NCBI RefSeq assembly: GCF_004359215.1
Contig: NC_090612.1
Coordinates: forward strand, 2,874,730 to 2,926,224
Direction of reading: 5' to 3'
Source: Bremia lactucae
Taxonomy: Eukaryota > Oomycota > Peronosporomycetes > Peronosporales > Peronosporaceae
DNA: 51,495 nucleotides
The notes below the pieces were generated by a model. That model worked only from the letters and a program-made list of their open reading frames with translations. It did no database searches and had not been told where the DNA came from. The translations under genes were made by a program, and so were the position numbers. This document shows positions 8,784 to 18,919 of the stretch, in pieces (the first letter of the stretch is position 1; each line of letters opens with the position of its first letter).

Positions 8784-9366
8784 GTGGCTATGGCCATTTC
8801 CAAACTTGGAAGTAGAGCCATGGAATGGGCACTATCGTGCAGCTCGTCCATAAACGACGCTTTTCCCTCATGGGATTCGCTGAAAGAGCAAATGACGAGC
8901 ATGTTTGCACCGCCTGATCAGGCTTTTCGCATGCGAGCACGGCTCCTAGCGACTCGACAGGGTAGAAGAACCCTAGGGGACTTTGTCCAGAAGTTGAGAA
9001 CTCTTATTGCATCTATGCATCAAGACCTGGTGCAAGACAATTGTAGTGACCATCTTTATGGGGGGGGGGTCTCAATGAGGGGTTGCCCGGACGGAATTGT
9101 TCCGATCTCAATTGGCTACGTTCGAAGAGGCAGATGCCATAGCGCTGCGCGCCGAGTTTGACTTTAAGTCTGCTCGCGTTAGCATGTTCGTCTACCGAAC
9201 AAGCTCTTCGAGCACATGGGTTCCGTCTAATAAAGCGGAATTTATGGAGTTGAGCCTCGTTGAGGAAGGAGAAGAGGCTTTTCAAGCTGTGGAACAGCAT
9301 AAAACCATCCGTAGATGTTATATGTGCGGAAGCACGAAACATTTACGCTCTGCCTGCCCTCTTTGA
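8784..9366 (+). pseudogene. Gypsy-2a gag (capsid part and zinc knuckle), N-terminally deleted
   Basis: The frame starts in the conserved gag helix region (AISKLGSRAMEWALSC), continues through FPSWDSLKEQMTSMFAPPDQ and TRQGRRTLGDFVQKLRTLIA, then shifts at a run of ten G (9060-9069). It resumes near QLATFEEADAIALRAEFDF and ends with the nucleic-acid-binding knuckle CYMCGSTKHLRSACPL (CX2CX4HX4C, about 9320-9364). The N-terminal gag half is missing. A fragment of the missing kind is seen on the minus strand at 44230-44520. Gag would form the virus-like particle; this copy cannot. Confidence 0.85.
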
Positions 9367-9589
9367 AATTCGCGTAAAGCTCGAAAGAGCTCCAACTTCG
9401 ACCTATACCAGAAATCTGGTACGTTGCGGGATAACGTCGATACCCAGTAGGTGCGAGGCGCCCTACTGGGTAAGACCTAGGTTCTGTTGAACCTGCTGGA
9501 GGTGAGAATAGACAGAACATAGCCTTAATTAGCTCGGTGCTCAATGGCACGGGGCGAGAGTACAAGCCTGGCTTGCTAGTCGCTCAAGC

Positions 9590-9998
9590 AACTGTAAAGG
9601 GCTTTGATAAGCCGTGGTCAATTTGAATTGACTCAGGAGCGTCTTGCAATTAGGCTCGACGCCTTTCCCTTAAAGGAAGTCAACAATACGTTGAGGCGCT
9701 TAGAGCGCATGAAGGTGATACGATCACTGTTTGCTTAGCGACTGGGACTCGTGTCACTGTTCCATTGAACTTAGGTATAAAGTTTTTGGACTTTGACAGT
9801 ATGGAACGCAGTCTCGTCCTTGATTTGGATTCGAGATATGATCTCATCCTTGGTATGGCCTTGTTAGAACACCATGAGCCATGGATCGATTGGAGGTCTA
9901 AGACCTTAGGCACCACGCGCAATGTTCCAAGGAAAGTTTGGAGAGTATTGAGCCCACCTTTGCTAGGCAACAAAATCGCTATTGGCGCGGATCATTGA
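9590..9998 (+). pseudogene. Gypsy-2a aspartic protease
   Basis: A retropepsin-like frame. It has SGASCN with a near-canonical DSGAS core at about 9630, where the Asp codon precedes the motif in a frame broken by stops. Then VCLATGTRVTVPLNLGIK and LILGMALLEHHEPWIDWRSK follow, the usual flap and C-terminal ILG motif of oomycete Gypsy proteases. Its end runs into the duplicated segment starting at 9971. Confidence 0.75.
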
Positions 9999-10709
9999 AT
10001 GAGTCTGTCAGTGTTTGAGATATTGGCGTGTCTGAGTTAATAAACTCTAATGTTAAAAACATTAATTCTGAGCCAGCTCAGCAGAAATAAGTGGAACGGC
10101 ACGTACTCCATCGAGTGACACTCGTTATAATAACGATTCGCTAAATGCTGAAAGCATTGTTGGCCTAAGGCCGAATCATCAAGGGTGCAATTATACCTAA
10201 GCTCAATGGAACTTTGAAAACAGTGACACGAGCCCCATACGCTAAGCGAACAGTGATTGTATCAAAATCGCTATTGGCGCGGATCATTGAATGAGTCTGT
10301 CAGTGTTTGAGACATTGGCGTGTCTGAGTTAATAATCTCTAATGTTAAAAACATTAATTCTGAGCCCGACTCAGCAGAAATAAGTGGAACGGCACGTACT
10401 CCGTCGAGTGACACTCGTTATAATAACGATTCGCTAAATGCTGAAAGCATTGTTGGCCTAAGGCCGAATCATCAAGGGTGCAATATCCCTGAGATGCGTG
10501 GAGTGGCACGTCTAAGTCCACCAAGTATGATCGGCCGAGGTGGCATCATACTGAGTGTCAGTAGTGACACTGTTGGCGGTTCGCCAGAACTCAAGGGTGC
10601 AATATCCCTGAGATACGTGGAGTGGCACGTCTAAGTCCACCGAGTGTGGTCGGCCGAGGTGGCACCATACTGAGTGTCAATAGTGACACTATTGGCAGTT
10701 CGCCAGGGC
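9971..10709 (+). repeat. Two direct duplications in the protease-RT linker of Gypsy-2a
   Basis: A unit of about 221 bp at 9971-10191 recurs at 10263-10484 with few differences. Immediately after, a 119-bp unit at 10472-10590 is repeated at 10591-10709. Because 119 is not a multiple of three, the second duplication throws the linker out of frame. The zone is full of short hairpin words (AATGTTAAAAACATT, AATGCTGAAAGCATT, TTGGCCTAAGGCC), a plausible cause of slippage during reverse transcription. Confidence 0.85.
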
Positions 10710-10854
10710 ATTTTGGGTCAAACCCTCCTAATGCACGTGAAGCGACACGTAAACGTTCGCTGGACAAGGAAGTGGAGTTTCCCAACTCCGTGTCGGTTGT
10801 TGGATTAGACACCAGCTCTGGTATAGATCCAATACAAGCTAAAAAATTGGAGAC

Positions 10855-11199
10855 GTGAATGTCCCGGCCGCTAAGAGGCGTATTGTTTCCACTCCGGGAC
10901 AGGGTGGACACGAAGCGTGTATACCCTCACAAAGTGATACGAGTGAGCAAGTACATACGCTTGTAAATGGCGTAACCGGTAACATTGAGGGGGAAGTTAG
11001 CCTTGCGGCAATCCCCTCGTTACATACTCTTTTAGAGCTAGACGAAATGTCTATTGATGAGTGCGGTCGAGCCTTAAAAACTGGTGACTTGTCTGGAATG
11101 GTGGTCATTCGACCTATGGTTGAGTCAAATTCATCGTCATTTCTTGACGAAGCTACACAAAAGCTTTACTTAGTGCGCGAAGTGGTCATCGATCCTTAA
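10855..11199 (+). pseudogene. Gypsy-2a pol linker between protease and RT
   Basis: An open stretch of 114 residues with no catalytic motif. Its end ([18 protein letters not shown]) has the form of the oomycete Gypsy pre-RT spacer, where LMDESVLDEKTR-type sequence precedes the RT (compare 19255 and 50800). It lies between the duplicated linker and the RT start at about 11213. Confidence 0.6.
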
Positions 11200-11212
11200 A
11201 GATCCTACGGAT

Positions 11213-12961
11213 CCCTTTTATTCCTTAATTAACGAATTCCACGATGTGGTATGTAATAATCCACCATCTGTTTTACCTCCGGATAGAGGTGTTCGTCATG
11301 AAATTGACTTAGTTCCGGGAACAAAATATTGTGTCACAAGACAATGGCCTTTACCAAGGGAGCAGTGTGACGTCATTGACGATTTCTTCCGTGCTAAGCA
11401 CGAGGCTGGAATGGAACGAGAGAGCAAATCTCTTCATTCGACACCGACGTTTTGTGTCAAAAAGCCAAATGGTAAATGGCGCATTGTACATGCTTATAAT
11501 AAGCTTTAATGCTGCCACTATACCAGCACAACCCCCCATTCCCAGAAAGAATGTTCTTCAGAGCAATATGGTGGGATGTACAATGTACAGTGCATTGGAC
11601 TTAGTCGATGGTAACTACCAACTGCTCATGCGAGCTAGTGATATCCTGCTTACAGCGGTTAGCACCCCAAGCGGTATGTTATGGGAGAGGCTGGTTATGC
11701 CACAAGGGCTTTCCAACGCCCCGGCAACATTAAATCGTCTAGTGACGCAACTGTTTCGCCCTCATCGAGGTTATGCACAGGCATATTTCGATGACATTTT
11801 TGTCTATAGTCGTGCGGAGCAGGGTCGGTCGGATATGGAAAACCATTTAGACCATTTGCGAGCAGTGCTCGAGTGCATGCGCACAAACAAATTGTATGCC
11901 AATGCATCTAAATGCATTTTTGGCGCAGACGAAATTCCTTTTTTAGGATGCTTCATTGGAAAGCGAGGCCTTAGAGCGGATCCCGCTAAGGTAAAAGCCA
12001 TAGTAGATTGGCCGGTTCCTAAAAAACAAAAGGATTTGCGTAAGTGGTTGGGTCTCGCCAATATTTACACAAATATAGCGAAAATTACGCTGATATGGCT
12101 AGGCCATCATCTAATCTCCTTAAAAAAGATACAAAATGGTGCTGGACAAGCACCGAAAATAATGCTATTCGAGCAGTTAAGGATAGTCGTATCCATGCCC
12201 CGATTCTGGCACTGCCAAACCCAAATTGGCCTTTTAGTGTCGTCTGTGACGCATCAGATTTTGCCATTGGCAGTGCTCTGTTACAAACAGATGTTGATGG
12301 GCATGAACGTGTTATTGCGTTCGAGTCTAGACAGCTTAAAGCTGCGGAAAAGAAATACCCAGTTCATGACAAAGAGTTACTTGCTATGAAGTATGCTCTC
12401 GTCAAATTCAGAGTTCATCTGCTCGGCTCTAAGCCGTTCGTGATATATACAGACCACGCGTCGTCACGCACGTCGATTAAGTCGCCCCATCTCTCACAGA
12501 GAATGGCCCGATGGCTATCCTTTTTTGCGGAATACAACTTCGAGGTGAAGTATATACCCGGCAAGCAACATGCTTTGGCCGATGCGTTATCACGCAGGCC
12601 GGATTATGAGGTTTCTTATTTAACGACTATCTCGTCACCTATTCCTGAATTAATCCGTTCGACTTACGCCAAGGATGAACAGTGTGTAGCTCTGCTACGA
12701 GCTTTTAAGAACTCGGATTCATGGGTGAAATTACTGGCACGTTTGCGTGCAATGGTACATCGATTTTCTATCGATAACAACCTGTTGATTTATTGCACAG
12801 ACATCGCGGACCCTCCGCGTGTCGTTGCTCCTCATTATGAGGATTTGAAGTACCAAATCCTCTTTGAGGCACACGATACTATTCTTGGTGGTCATCTCGG
12901 TAGAGAAAAGACCTACGACTCTATAAGCCAGAGTTATTGGTGGACTAAACTTTATAAATAG
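11213..12961 (+). pseudogene. Gypsy-2a reverse transcriptase and RNase H
   Basis: RT begins with VRHEIDLVPGTKYCVTRQWP (about 11290) and PTFCVKKPNGKWRIVHAYNKL (about 11440), then a frameshift at about 11508. It continues with YSALDLVDGNYQLLM, LVMPQGLSNAPATLNRLV and the catalytic YFDDIFVYSR (about 11786; YXDD box). After a second shift near 12055 come the connection and RNase H: PFSVVCDASDFAIGSALLQ (about 12230), FESRQLKAAEKKYPVHDKEL, FVIYTDHASSR and YIPGKQHALADALSRRPDY (about 12560). The catalytic residues are present, but the two shifts and a stop at 12961 break the polyprotein. Confidence 0.9.
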
Positions 12962-13960
12962 GTCAGCACATATGTTCGCACATGCGAAACGTGCCAACGG
13001 CTTAAACACTCGGCACATGCTGATGCGCCACTGGCGAGTCTTCCCGTCCCCATAGGTTGCTGGGAGTCCATTAGTATGGATTTTATTTTTGGGCTACCGA
13101 AAGATTAAGCTGGTGTCTCGGGTATAGTGGTCTTTGTTGACCGTTTGAGCAAAATGGCTCACTTAGCGGCCGTGCCGGATTCCATTGATGAAGAAATTAC
13201 TGCTGAGCTGTTATTCGATCGCATGTTTCGACAACATGGTTTGCCAGTGGCAATTGTCTCTGATCGGGATCCCCGTTTCACGGGTAAATTCTGGAAATCA
13301 ATCTTCCGAGTGCTTGGCACCAGATTATTTATGTCCACTGCGAACCATCCGCAGACCGATAGTCAAACCGAACGTGTCAATCGCGTCAGTGAAGACGTTT
13401 TACGCAGCTACACAGCGTGTGTGCTCAGACACCAAAGCGCTGGAGCTCAATGCTCTCAGTAGTGGAAATTGCGTTAAATAAAGCTGTTCATGCCTCTACA
13501 GGCTATAATCCGTTTTATATAAACGGTCTTACCCACCCGCGCGTTCCGTTAACGATACCACTGCGTGGTTCAGGGCTTGGTGGGGGAGAATAGGCCGATA
13601 GGCTTGCTGATATCAGCCCTGTTACCGTTCGGACAAGTAAGCGAGTTTCTCGCGACGCGATTTAGTGTCTTAAGACATGCAAGGGATACGATGGCTGATA
13701 GCCAAGACAAACAAAAAGAACAAGCGGATGCCAAAGGCAGAAGCTGTAATAATTCTTATATGGTCGCCCAGTTTTACTAAACGCTAGAAACCTACCTACC
13801 AACTTGATTTCCGCGGTCTTCAAGACCAAATTGCGCCCGCGCTTTATTGGACCATTTACAGTCGTGGCCAAGAAAGGCCTAGCTTATACGCTAAACCTTA
13901 CCAGGAAGCTGCGTACACACCCAGTTTCACGTTGGCTTGCTTAAGCCATATCGGGACCCT
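12870..13960 (+). pseudogene. Gypsy-2a integrase
   Basis: The zinc-binding H2C2 region (GGHLGREKTYDS, then after a stop CETCQRL) precedes the DDE core. First Asp is in SISMDFIFGLPKD (about 13080), second in VAIVSDRDPRF (about 13270), and the Glu in TANHPQTDSQTERVNRV (about 13360). The core is open from about 13127 to 13460. The downstream tail appears in pieces: RPRFIGPFTVVAKKGLAYTL at about 13835-13895 and GLLKPYRDPSH at about 13935. Several stops between 13460 and 13830 inactivate it. Confidence 0.9.
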
Positions 13961-14163
13961 TCCCACGTGGACTTGAAGGCGCTTGCGCCGAGACAGGTGG
14001 TCGTGCCGCAGATTGCTGCATCCTCACCAGGATGTCCAGCTGGCCCTCTAAACAAGGCTGCTGACGCTCCAGCGTCGAAAGACGGCTCCGAACCGCCTCA
14101 AAAGAGCTCTCAACCCGAGCAAGGACCTCACGAAGAAGTTGCACCCGTGCCGTAAAGCATCAA

Positions 14164-14442
14164 ATGCTTCCGCCGAAATTTCGGCCCCCTCCCGCGCTGC
14201 TTGATGCGCGGAGGAACCTTCAGTTTCATGTGGAGAAACTTTTAAAGCGACGTCGTCGTGAGGGTCAATACAAGTATCTGGTGAAGTGGCTAGGGTACCC
14301 CTCTTCTGAAAACTCTTGGGAGTTCGATGTACCTTTTCGGCAAGATTGCCCGTACGCTGTTGACGTTTTTGAGCGCCAAGCTCAGGGTCAACTCCCTCAA
14401 ACGACGCTTCCCACTACAAAACGTGAGATTCGGTGGATCTAA
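14164..14442 (+). pseudogene. Gypsy-2a chromodomain at the end of pol
   Basis: FHVEKLLKRRRREGQYKYLV followed by KWLGYPSSENSWEF is a clear chromodomain fold signature (aromatic and W/Y cage positions). It is fused to the end of integrase as in chromoviruses, where it guides integration toward heterochromatin. This segment is intact, though the pol frame before it is broken by a stop near 14155. Confidence 0.85.
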
Positions 14443-14759
14443 AGCCTCAGTGCGGCTTCGATCCTTGGTTGTACGGTCAACCGAAGCACTGAAATATTGG
14501 CTAGGCCTTTTTTCGTTTTGTGGCATAAATGCCGAACGTCACTGGCCTTTGGCCTTAAGCTTAGCAAAGTCGACGCGAAGCTTCCGTTCCAAACGAACAT
14601 CACCTCTATCCGCAGACTCTGATATTCCAGATATTACGGAGTTTGCGGGACCAGTGAACGCATTAATCAAATGAGACTTCGTTTTCAGTTCTTGTTTCGA
14701 TTGGAGACAAAACGATCGGAATTTCCCTCATGGAGGTCACCGAAGCCCCACGGGCTTGA

Positions 14760-15272
14760 TCACGTAAACGGGTCAGATACTAGCTTCGGGTCATTACCTT
14801 CGGTGTCAGGTATTGCGATCTCCTCCGGCGTCCTCGCCAGGTCACCAGAGATCCAGTTGGCCAAGCTATGACCCGTTCTCTCTTTGAGACGCTCGTCCGC
14901 ACTAAGCGGAGTGAATCTATATTCACTATGAGCCTTAGCTTTCGCTGTTTCGGCATCTCGACGACGAGCTCTTTCCTCTATGAGGTTTATCTGCTCTTGC
15001 TCTTTATCGAGCGGGTTCGTATTAATCTTGGACCCAGGGTCCCGTGTCCTGCTCAATACAGTTATGACATCAGCGGCACCACGTTCTGGGAACGGATTCG
15101 GTGCTCGCCGACGTTCGTCCGGCGAAGAAGGCGTGAGCGAACGCCGCAATTTTTCCTCCTCCTCTGATTGAGAGTGACTTTCAAAGTCCACCATTCCCTC
15201 ATCGTCGAGGAAGGTGCTCAGAGTCTGTGACTCACGCTTGATTGTCATTAGACAAAGGAATGGAAAACACAA
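14760..15272 (-). CDS. Intact 170-residue antisense frame in Gypsy-2a
   Basis: The frame runs on the strand opposite gag-pol, with ATG at 15272, 87 bp inside the 3' LTR, and stop TGA at about 14760. The product is highly charged. Residues about 25-60 are acidic and Ser-rich with SEEEEKLRRSLTPSSPDERR. A probable helical stretch DKEQEQINLIEERARRRDAE follows at about 90-110, and the C-terminus contains ADERLKERTGHSLANWIS. I recognise no family. It has the same place and direction as the antisense frames of Gypsy-1 and Gypsy-3, but I see no clear sequence similarity to them. It is the longest uninterrupted frame between chromodomain and LTR, while gag and pol around it are broken. Confidence 0.55.
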   Translation of the reverse strand: MCFPFLCLMTIKRESQTLSTFLDDEGMVDFESHSQSEEEEKLRRSLTPSSPDERRRAPNPFPERGAADVITVLSRTRDPGSKINTNPLDKEQEQINLIEERARRRDAETAKAKAHSEYRFTPLSADERLKERTGHSLANWISGDLARTPEEIAIPDTEGNDPKLVSDPFT

Positions 15273-15358
15273 CCAAACGGTTAGCTGTTTAGGTTCAACC
15301 TCAAAGAGGAAATGAAGCGAATGTTGTCACTCGGTGTCAACAGTCTGATGGGGGAGGG

Positions 15359-15853
15359 TGTAATGGGGCACACATCGGTTGGAGAACCGTTGTTGTGGTA
15401 CATGTACTTTATGGGTAAAATACCCTTTTGTCTAATTTTAAAATAGTTAGTTACTTAAATCCCATTTATTATGGGTAATAAATGTGGTCGCCGCCAGATA
15501 TAAATCTGGCGGCCAAAATCTATTTTTTTTAATTAGCTAGGGTAAGGTTTTAGATTTAAATAATTAAATAAAATAGTGGGGTGCAGTTCCCCTTATGATC
15601 TTAAAGCGTTAAGTGCCTTCCTAAGGCTTGCGCATTGATCTGTAAGAGATAGAAGCCTTTCTAAGGTATAACCTCTTGGGCACTAGTTGCCACTTGGTTC
15701 TACGAACCCTGAATCCCTTGAACTAGGATTCCTTAAGCTTTGATAGGTTGTACGACTCCCTGAGTTGTTAAACCCGTTAGTTCAATAGAATTAAGTGGCT
15801 CTCTGAGTCTGAACGTTTTCCTCTGGCTTTAGGAGCGAGGTAGCTCCGCTACA
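15359..15853 (+). repeat. 3' LTR of Gypsy-2a
   Basis: 495 bp, TGTAATGGGGCACAC ... CTCCGCTACA. It is preceded by the polypurine tract GATGGGGGAGGG and followed by the duplicated TGGCA at 15854-15858. It differs from the 5' LTR only at scattered sites (for example ACATCGG against ACATGG near the start). Confidence 0.93.
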
Positions 15854-15858
15854 TGGCA

Positions 15859-17735
15859 GGTCAAAGTTGACTGTCCGGAACACAATATGGTGCCTTTTAG
15901 CACCCTTCCGCTCAACCTAAGGGGAGGCAATTGACCCTGGAAGATCGGCAAACTGTGGTTGCTCTAGGTAGATTAGGAGTTGATTCAAGCCGCATCGTGA
16001 CAGCCTTACGCCAGCAAGGAGATAAAAATTGCATAACTTTGTGCGCTCTGCGCAGAGCGCACAAAGTTAACATGTTGGCTGGTCGCTTCCCTCTACATGC
16101 GCTCCTTGACAACCTTGAAAGCACACCAAATGCCATGTATCATACCAAGCAAGCTTCAAATAGCCAGCAGGTTATGTTGACAATTCGTAGATCCATGATA
16201 CGATTACTATCTTAATCATGATACCTAACAGTTGTGCAGCTTTCACATTTGTTCATTGTTCCACCGTCAGCAAAAAATAATGTGCAGCAAGTACACCAAT
16301 AGGAGCATCTGACTGTTTAATGCAACATACAAGACGAATCGCTACGTCCCTCCTTGCTGCACGTAGTTGGCATTACGGCAATCAACGCGACGTTCACGTT
16401 TGCTATTGCTCCATGCGGAACGAAACAACAGCCAATTTATCGCTGGGCGATGAACAAGGTTTTGGAAGCTTTTGATGATTGCGGGATGAATCATCAACTA
16501 CAGCAGCTCCCATTTGTGACAGACCGTAAGCTGGCGCTCATGACTGCAATTTCGGAGTATTACACTTCAGCAAACGCTTTGCTCTGTCGGTGGCATATCA
16601 GCAAAAATATTTTTGCGAAACAACGGGCGGCCTTTTAGTCGCAGGAAGCATTCGGAATTTTGTTGGAGCCTTCCTTAGTAAACATTCCTACTGAGAAAAA
16701 AAACAATACGTAGCTTGAGGAAATGCGAGCCGACCTACCCGGTGACACGATGCAGTATTTAGCGAGCACATGGATCCTATATAAGGTAACGCGCAGCTCA
16801 GAAAAATGTTGATTCAACGATGCGCAACTAAAAAGTCTGCCTTATTTGATAGGAAAAGTTTGTCAGCGCATGGATGCGCGGTGTGCGCCATTATGGCCAC
16901 ACCTCAACCTCGCCGGTTGAAAGCGCCCATGCTGTCCTTAAGAAATGGATTGCTGTATCGGCAGGTAGCTTTTCTACATTGCTACCGCAAGTTTGCCCCT
17001 CACGTTTCCTTAACTAATTCACCATGTCATCTCAAGCGATCTTTTAAATCGTGAACACGGCTATCAAGCTTGCTTGTGATGGGCAGCTGCCAGCGCCAGG
17101 CAGCATATACCAAAGAAAGCGCGATCGGCAGCATGCAGCTTGGTCCAGTGTTTGCAGCAGTATTGAGAAAGTTCTCGGTTGCAGGTCTGCGGGGTGCGCA
17201 CAATCAGTATTTGCTACGAAATGTGGCTGATGACTGTGAGAACCTTTGGAAGACAACAATGGGGTGCCCCTGCTCACATGATTTCCGTTCAAGTGGAGTT
17301 CTACCTCTAGGTATTACCATTCCAACCAAAACTGTCAGAATTCACAATGAGACTTACATTAATTTAATTTGTGTTAAACTATCAATTAGAAACGAACGAT
17401 TTTGATCAGCTTGGTGGTTGCACCGGCCAGATCCATGGTCAATGGAGCCCTAAGTCCGATAAAAACGGCAGATGCTTTGAGAAGAATATCTTTTGAGTAT
17501 GAAGGAGAATCATCCCTCCACTAAAAGCGCTACTTACTTGAAGGTTCCCTTGCCCTTCCATCTTCTGCAGCTTTAGTGCGTGATCCGGTGCGTATGCAAG
17601 GCCGTGGGAGGCCGCCTGGATCAACGCAGTGAAATTCATCGGATTTTGAGTTTGTGACCGGGGCCTTAGACCTGAATGACCCTAAGAACTTCATTGCAAA
17701 GAAAATGCGGCATGTGCGAAGAGGCAGGCCATGAC
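15859..17735 (+). pseudogene. MULE transposase, catalytic and C-terminal part
   Basis: Continuation of the frame cut by Gypsy-2a. It reads VKVDCPEHNMVPF, then LTLEDRQTVVALGRLGVDSS (about 15930). Next is the catalytic region: VVGITAINATFTFAIAP (about 16360), IYRWAMNKVLEAF, LPFVTDRKLALMTAI (about 16510, with catalytic Asp) and ANALLCRWHISKNIF (about 16575). Further on come AWMRGVRHYGHTSTSPVESA (about 16870), the terminal MGCPCSHDFRSSG (about 17260, reminiscent of the SWIM-type end of MULE transposases) and the AT-hook-like GRGRPPGSTQ (about 17600). There are many shifts and stops. Confidence 0.85.
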
Positions 17736-17909
17736 TGCGAAGTTGCCCACTACGCTCATTACCTACAGCAACAGCATCATAAGTGGATTAAGACTGCATT
17801 ATATCAATGTTAAAGCCCCTACCTTACCATTCTTCGTGGGTGGAAAAAATCGTAGCAGTTTTCTTATTAGAACCCCCACCATCACCGTAATATCTGACAT
17901 AGACTTTTG

Positions 17910-18160
17910 CATGAATACCAACGGCCTCCTTTGCTGCCTCGAGAGGGCTATAGAAAATTGCAGAGGAGGTGGCGAGAATGTTCATGGTGTTAACAGCTGA
18001 ATTATGATGGTTGATTCTAAGAGAGCTGAATTTCACGTCTAAATGGTCATTTCACGAAACTGGTCACGTGGTGTTTTTGGCGCAATGTAGGGTGAACCTT
18101 AGCCAATCAAATACAACTGAGGGCATTTAAACAAAAAACTGAGGCATTTTAACGGCTCCC
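17910..18160 (-). repeat. MULE right terminal inverted repeat
   Basis: Reverse complement of the left end, including a copy of the transposase start codon region (MNILATSSAIF and SPLEAAKEAVGIHA on the minus strand, about 17990-17910). The outer end is GGCTCCC at 18154-18160, followed by AAAATAAA. Confidence 0.88.
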
Positions 18161-18199
18161 AAAATAAATGAGTTATCATAATGCTTATTAATTTTGACT

Positions 18200-18584
18200 A
18201 TAGTCACTTGTCAACCTACACTGATAACAGTGAAGGTGGGGTGCCTTGATTACTCACGTACACTGACGAGCAGATGAAGGTTTCAAGTAGCTTAGAGGTC
18301 TTAGCTACTAGAGGTCGATACTAAGGCTTTAGTATAGAGAATAGCAATACTGTATGAAATCATTAAGTTCTTTCATAACGATCTTTTATCTATTGGGTTT
18401 AATATACTAATGACTAACTTTGCAATGCACCTCCTTGCGCGACGCCTAATCGTGTCTTGTCACAATTGACGGGATTGGTTTAAGCTTAAATCAACCAATT
18501 AATCGAACTAAAGTCTTATTGCATCAATATTACAAAATTTGGTAATTTTGGAACTGTTGTCAGTACTAGCGAAAGGTGCCTAGT
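18200..18584. repeat. Rearranged Gypsy-1 LTR at the 5' side of Gypsy-1b
   Basis: About 340 bp (18200-18545) match the Gypsy-1d LTR (43550-44061) in reverse complement, for example the TTGGTTTAAGCTTAAATCAACC block. The last about 35 bp (GTCAGTACTAG ... GGTGCCTAGTTACA) match the same LTR in plus orientation. So the LTR was partly inverted, with the break inside the near-palindrome CTAGTACTGGTCAGTACTAG. The plus-oriented end at 18584 is the 5' LTR end of Gypsy-1b. Confidence 0.75.
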
Positions 18585-18919
18585 TACATCTGGTAGCACT
18601 TCGTAGGAGGGAGCTATCAAGCCCCTCAAGAAGGCTTTTATGCAACGTGTGAAAGGCTCACTCATTTAAGCGACCTTGAATGGAGAGCGGTGAACGGATA
18701 ACTTTGGCCGTAGGCAGGCCAGCCGTCAGCGCCATGTTGTTCACTCTACAAAGAGATGAACAACATGCGGCTACTGCAAAGTTTATACAACAAGAGCTCG
18801 ACAGGGCCCAAGAAAAGTAAGTATGCTTTGCCAGCAAGGCTCTCAGCACGCAGAAGTATTGAGATAACAGGGTGCTAAATAGTTGTAATTGTTGAGACAG
18901 CAGCATTTACATGCTGCTA

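Larger units (their letters stand above)
8261..15853 (+). mobile_element. Gypsy-2a, chromodomain LTR retrotransposon with both LTRs
   Basis: A 7.6-kb element bounded by near-identical LTRs and the 5-bp duplication TGGCA (8256-8260 and 15854-15858). Internal order is gag with zinc knuckle, protease, RT, RNase H, integrase, chromodomain, then an antisense frame and the polypurine tract GATGGGGGAGGG (15347-15358). This is the Ty3/Gypsy order, and the chromodomain places it near chromoviruses. The LTR pair differs by only a few bases, so insertion is fairly recent. Yet gag and pol carry many stops and shifts, and only about 30 bp separate the 5' LTR from the middle of gag. It was therefore probably already defective when mobilised, or was copied in trans. 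Confidence 0.92.
7804..18160 (+). mobile_element. Mutator-like DNA transposon (MULE), split by Gypsy-2a
   Basis: Both ends carry the same sequence inverted: GGGAGCC ... GCCCTCAGTTGTATTTGATT. It is flanked by AAAATAAA on both sides. Subtracting the nested Gypsy-2a and its duplicated TGGCA leaves about 2.76 kb, a normal size for a MULE with one transposase gene. The transposase reads left to right in two parts, before 8255 and after 15859. The element sits about 110 bp downstream of the rhomboid stop codon, so it entered gene-proximal DNA. It is dead through frameshifts and the Gypsy insertion. Confidence 0.9.

Noticed and set aside
17731..18000. An 89-codon plus-strand frame at the right end of the MULE
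   Set aside because: It overlaps the terminal inverted repeat and has no motif. The minus-strand copy of the transposase start explains the sequence.
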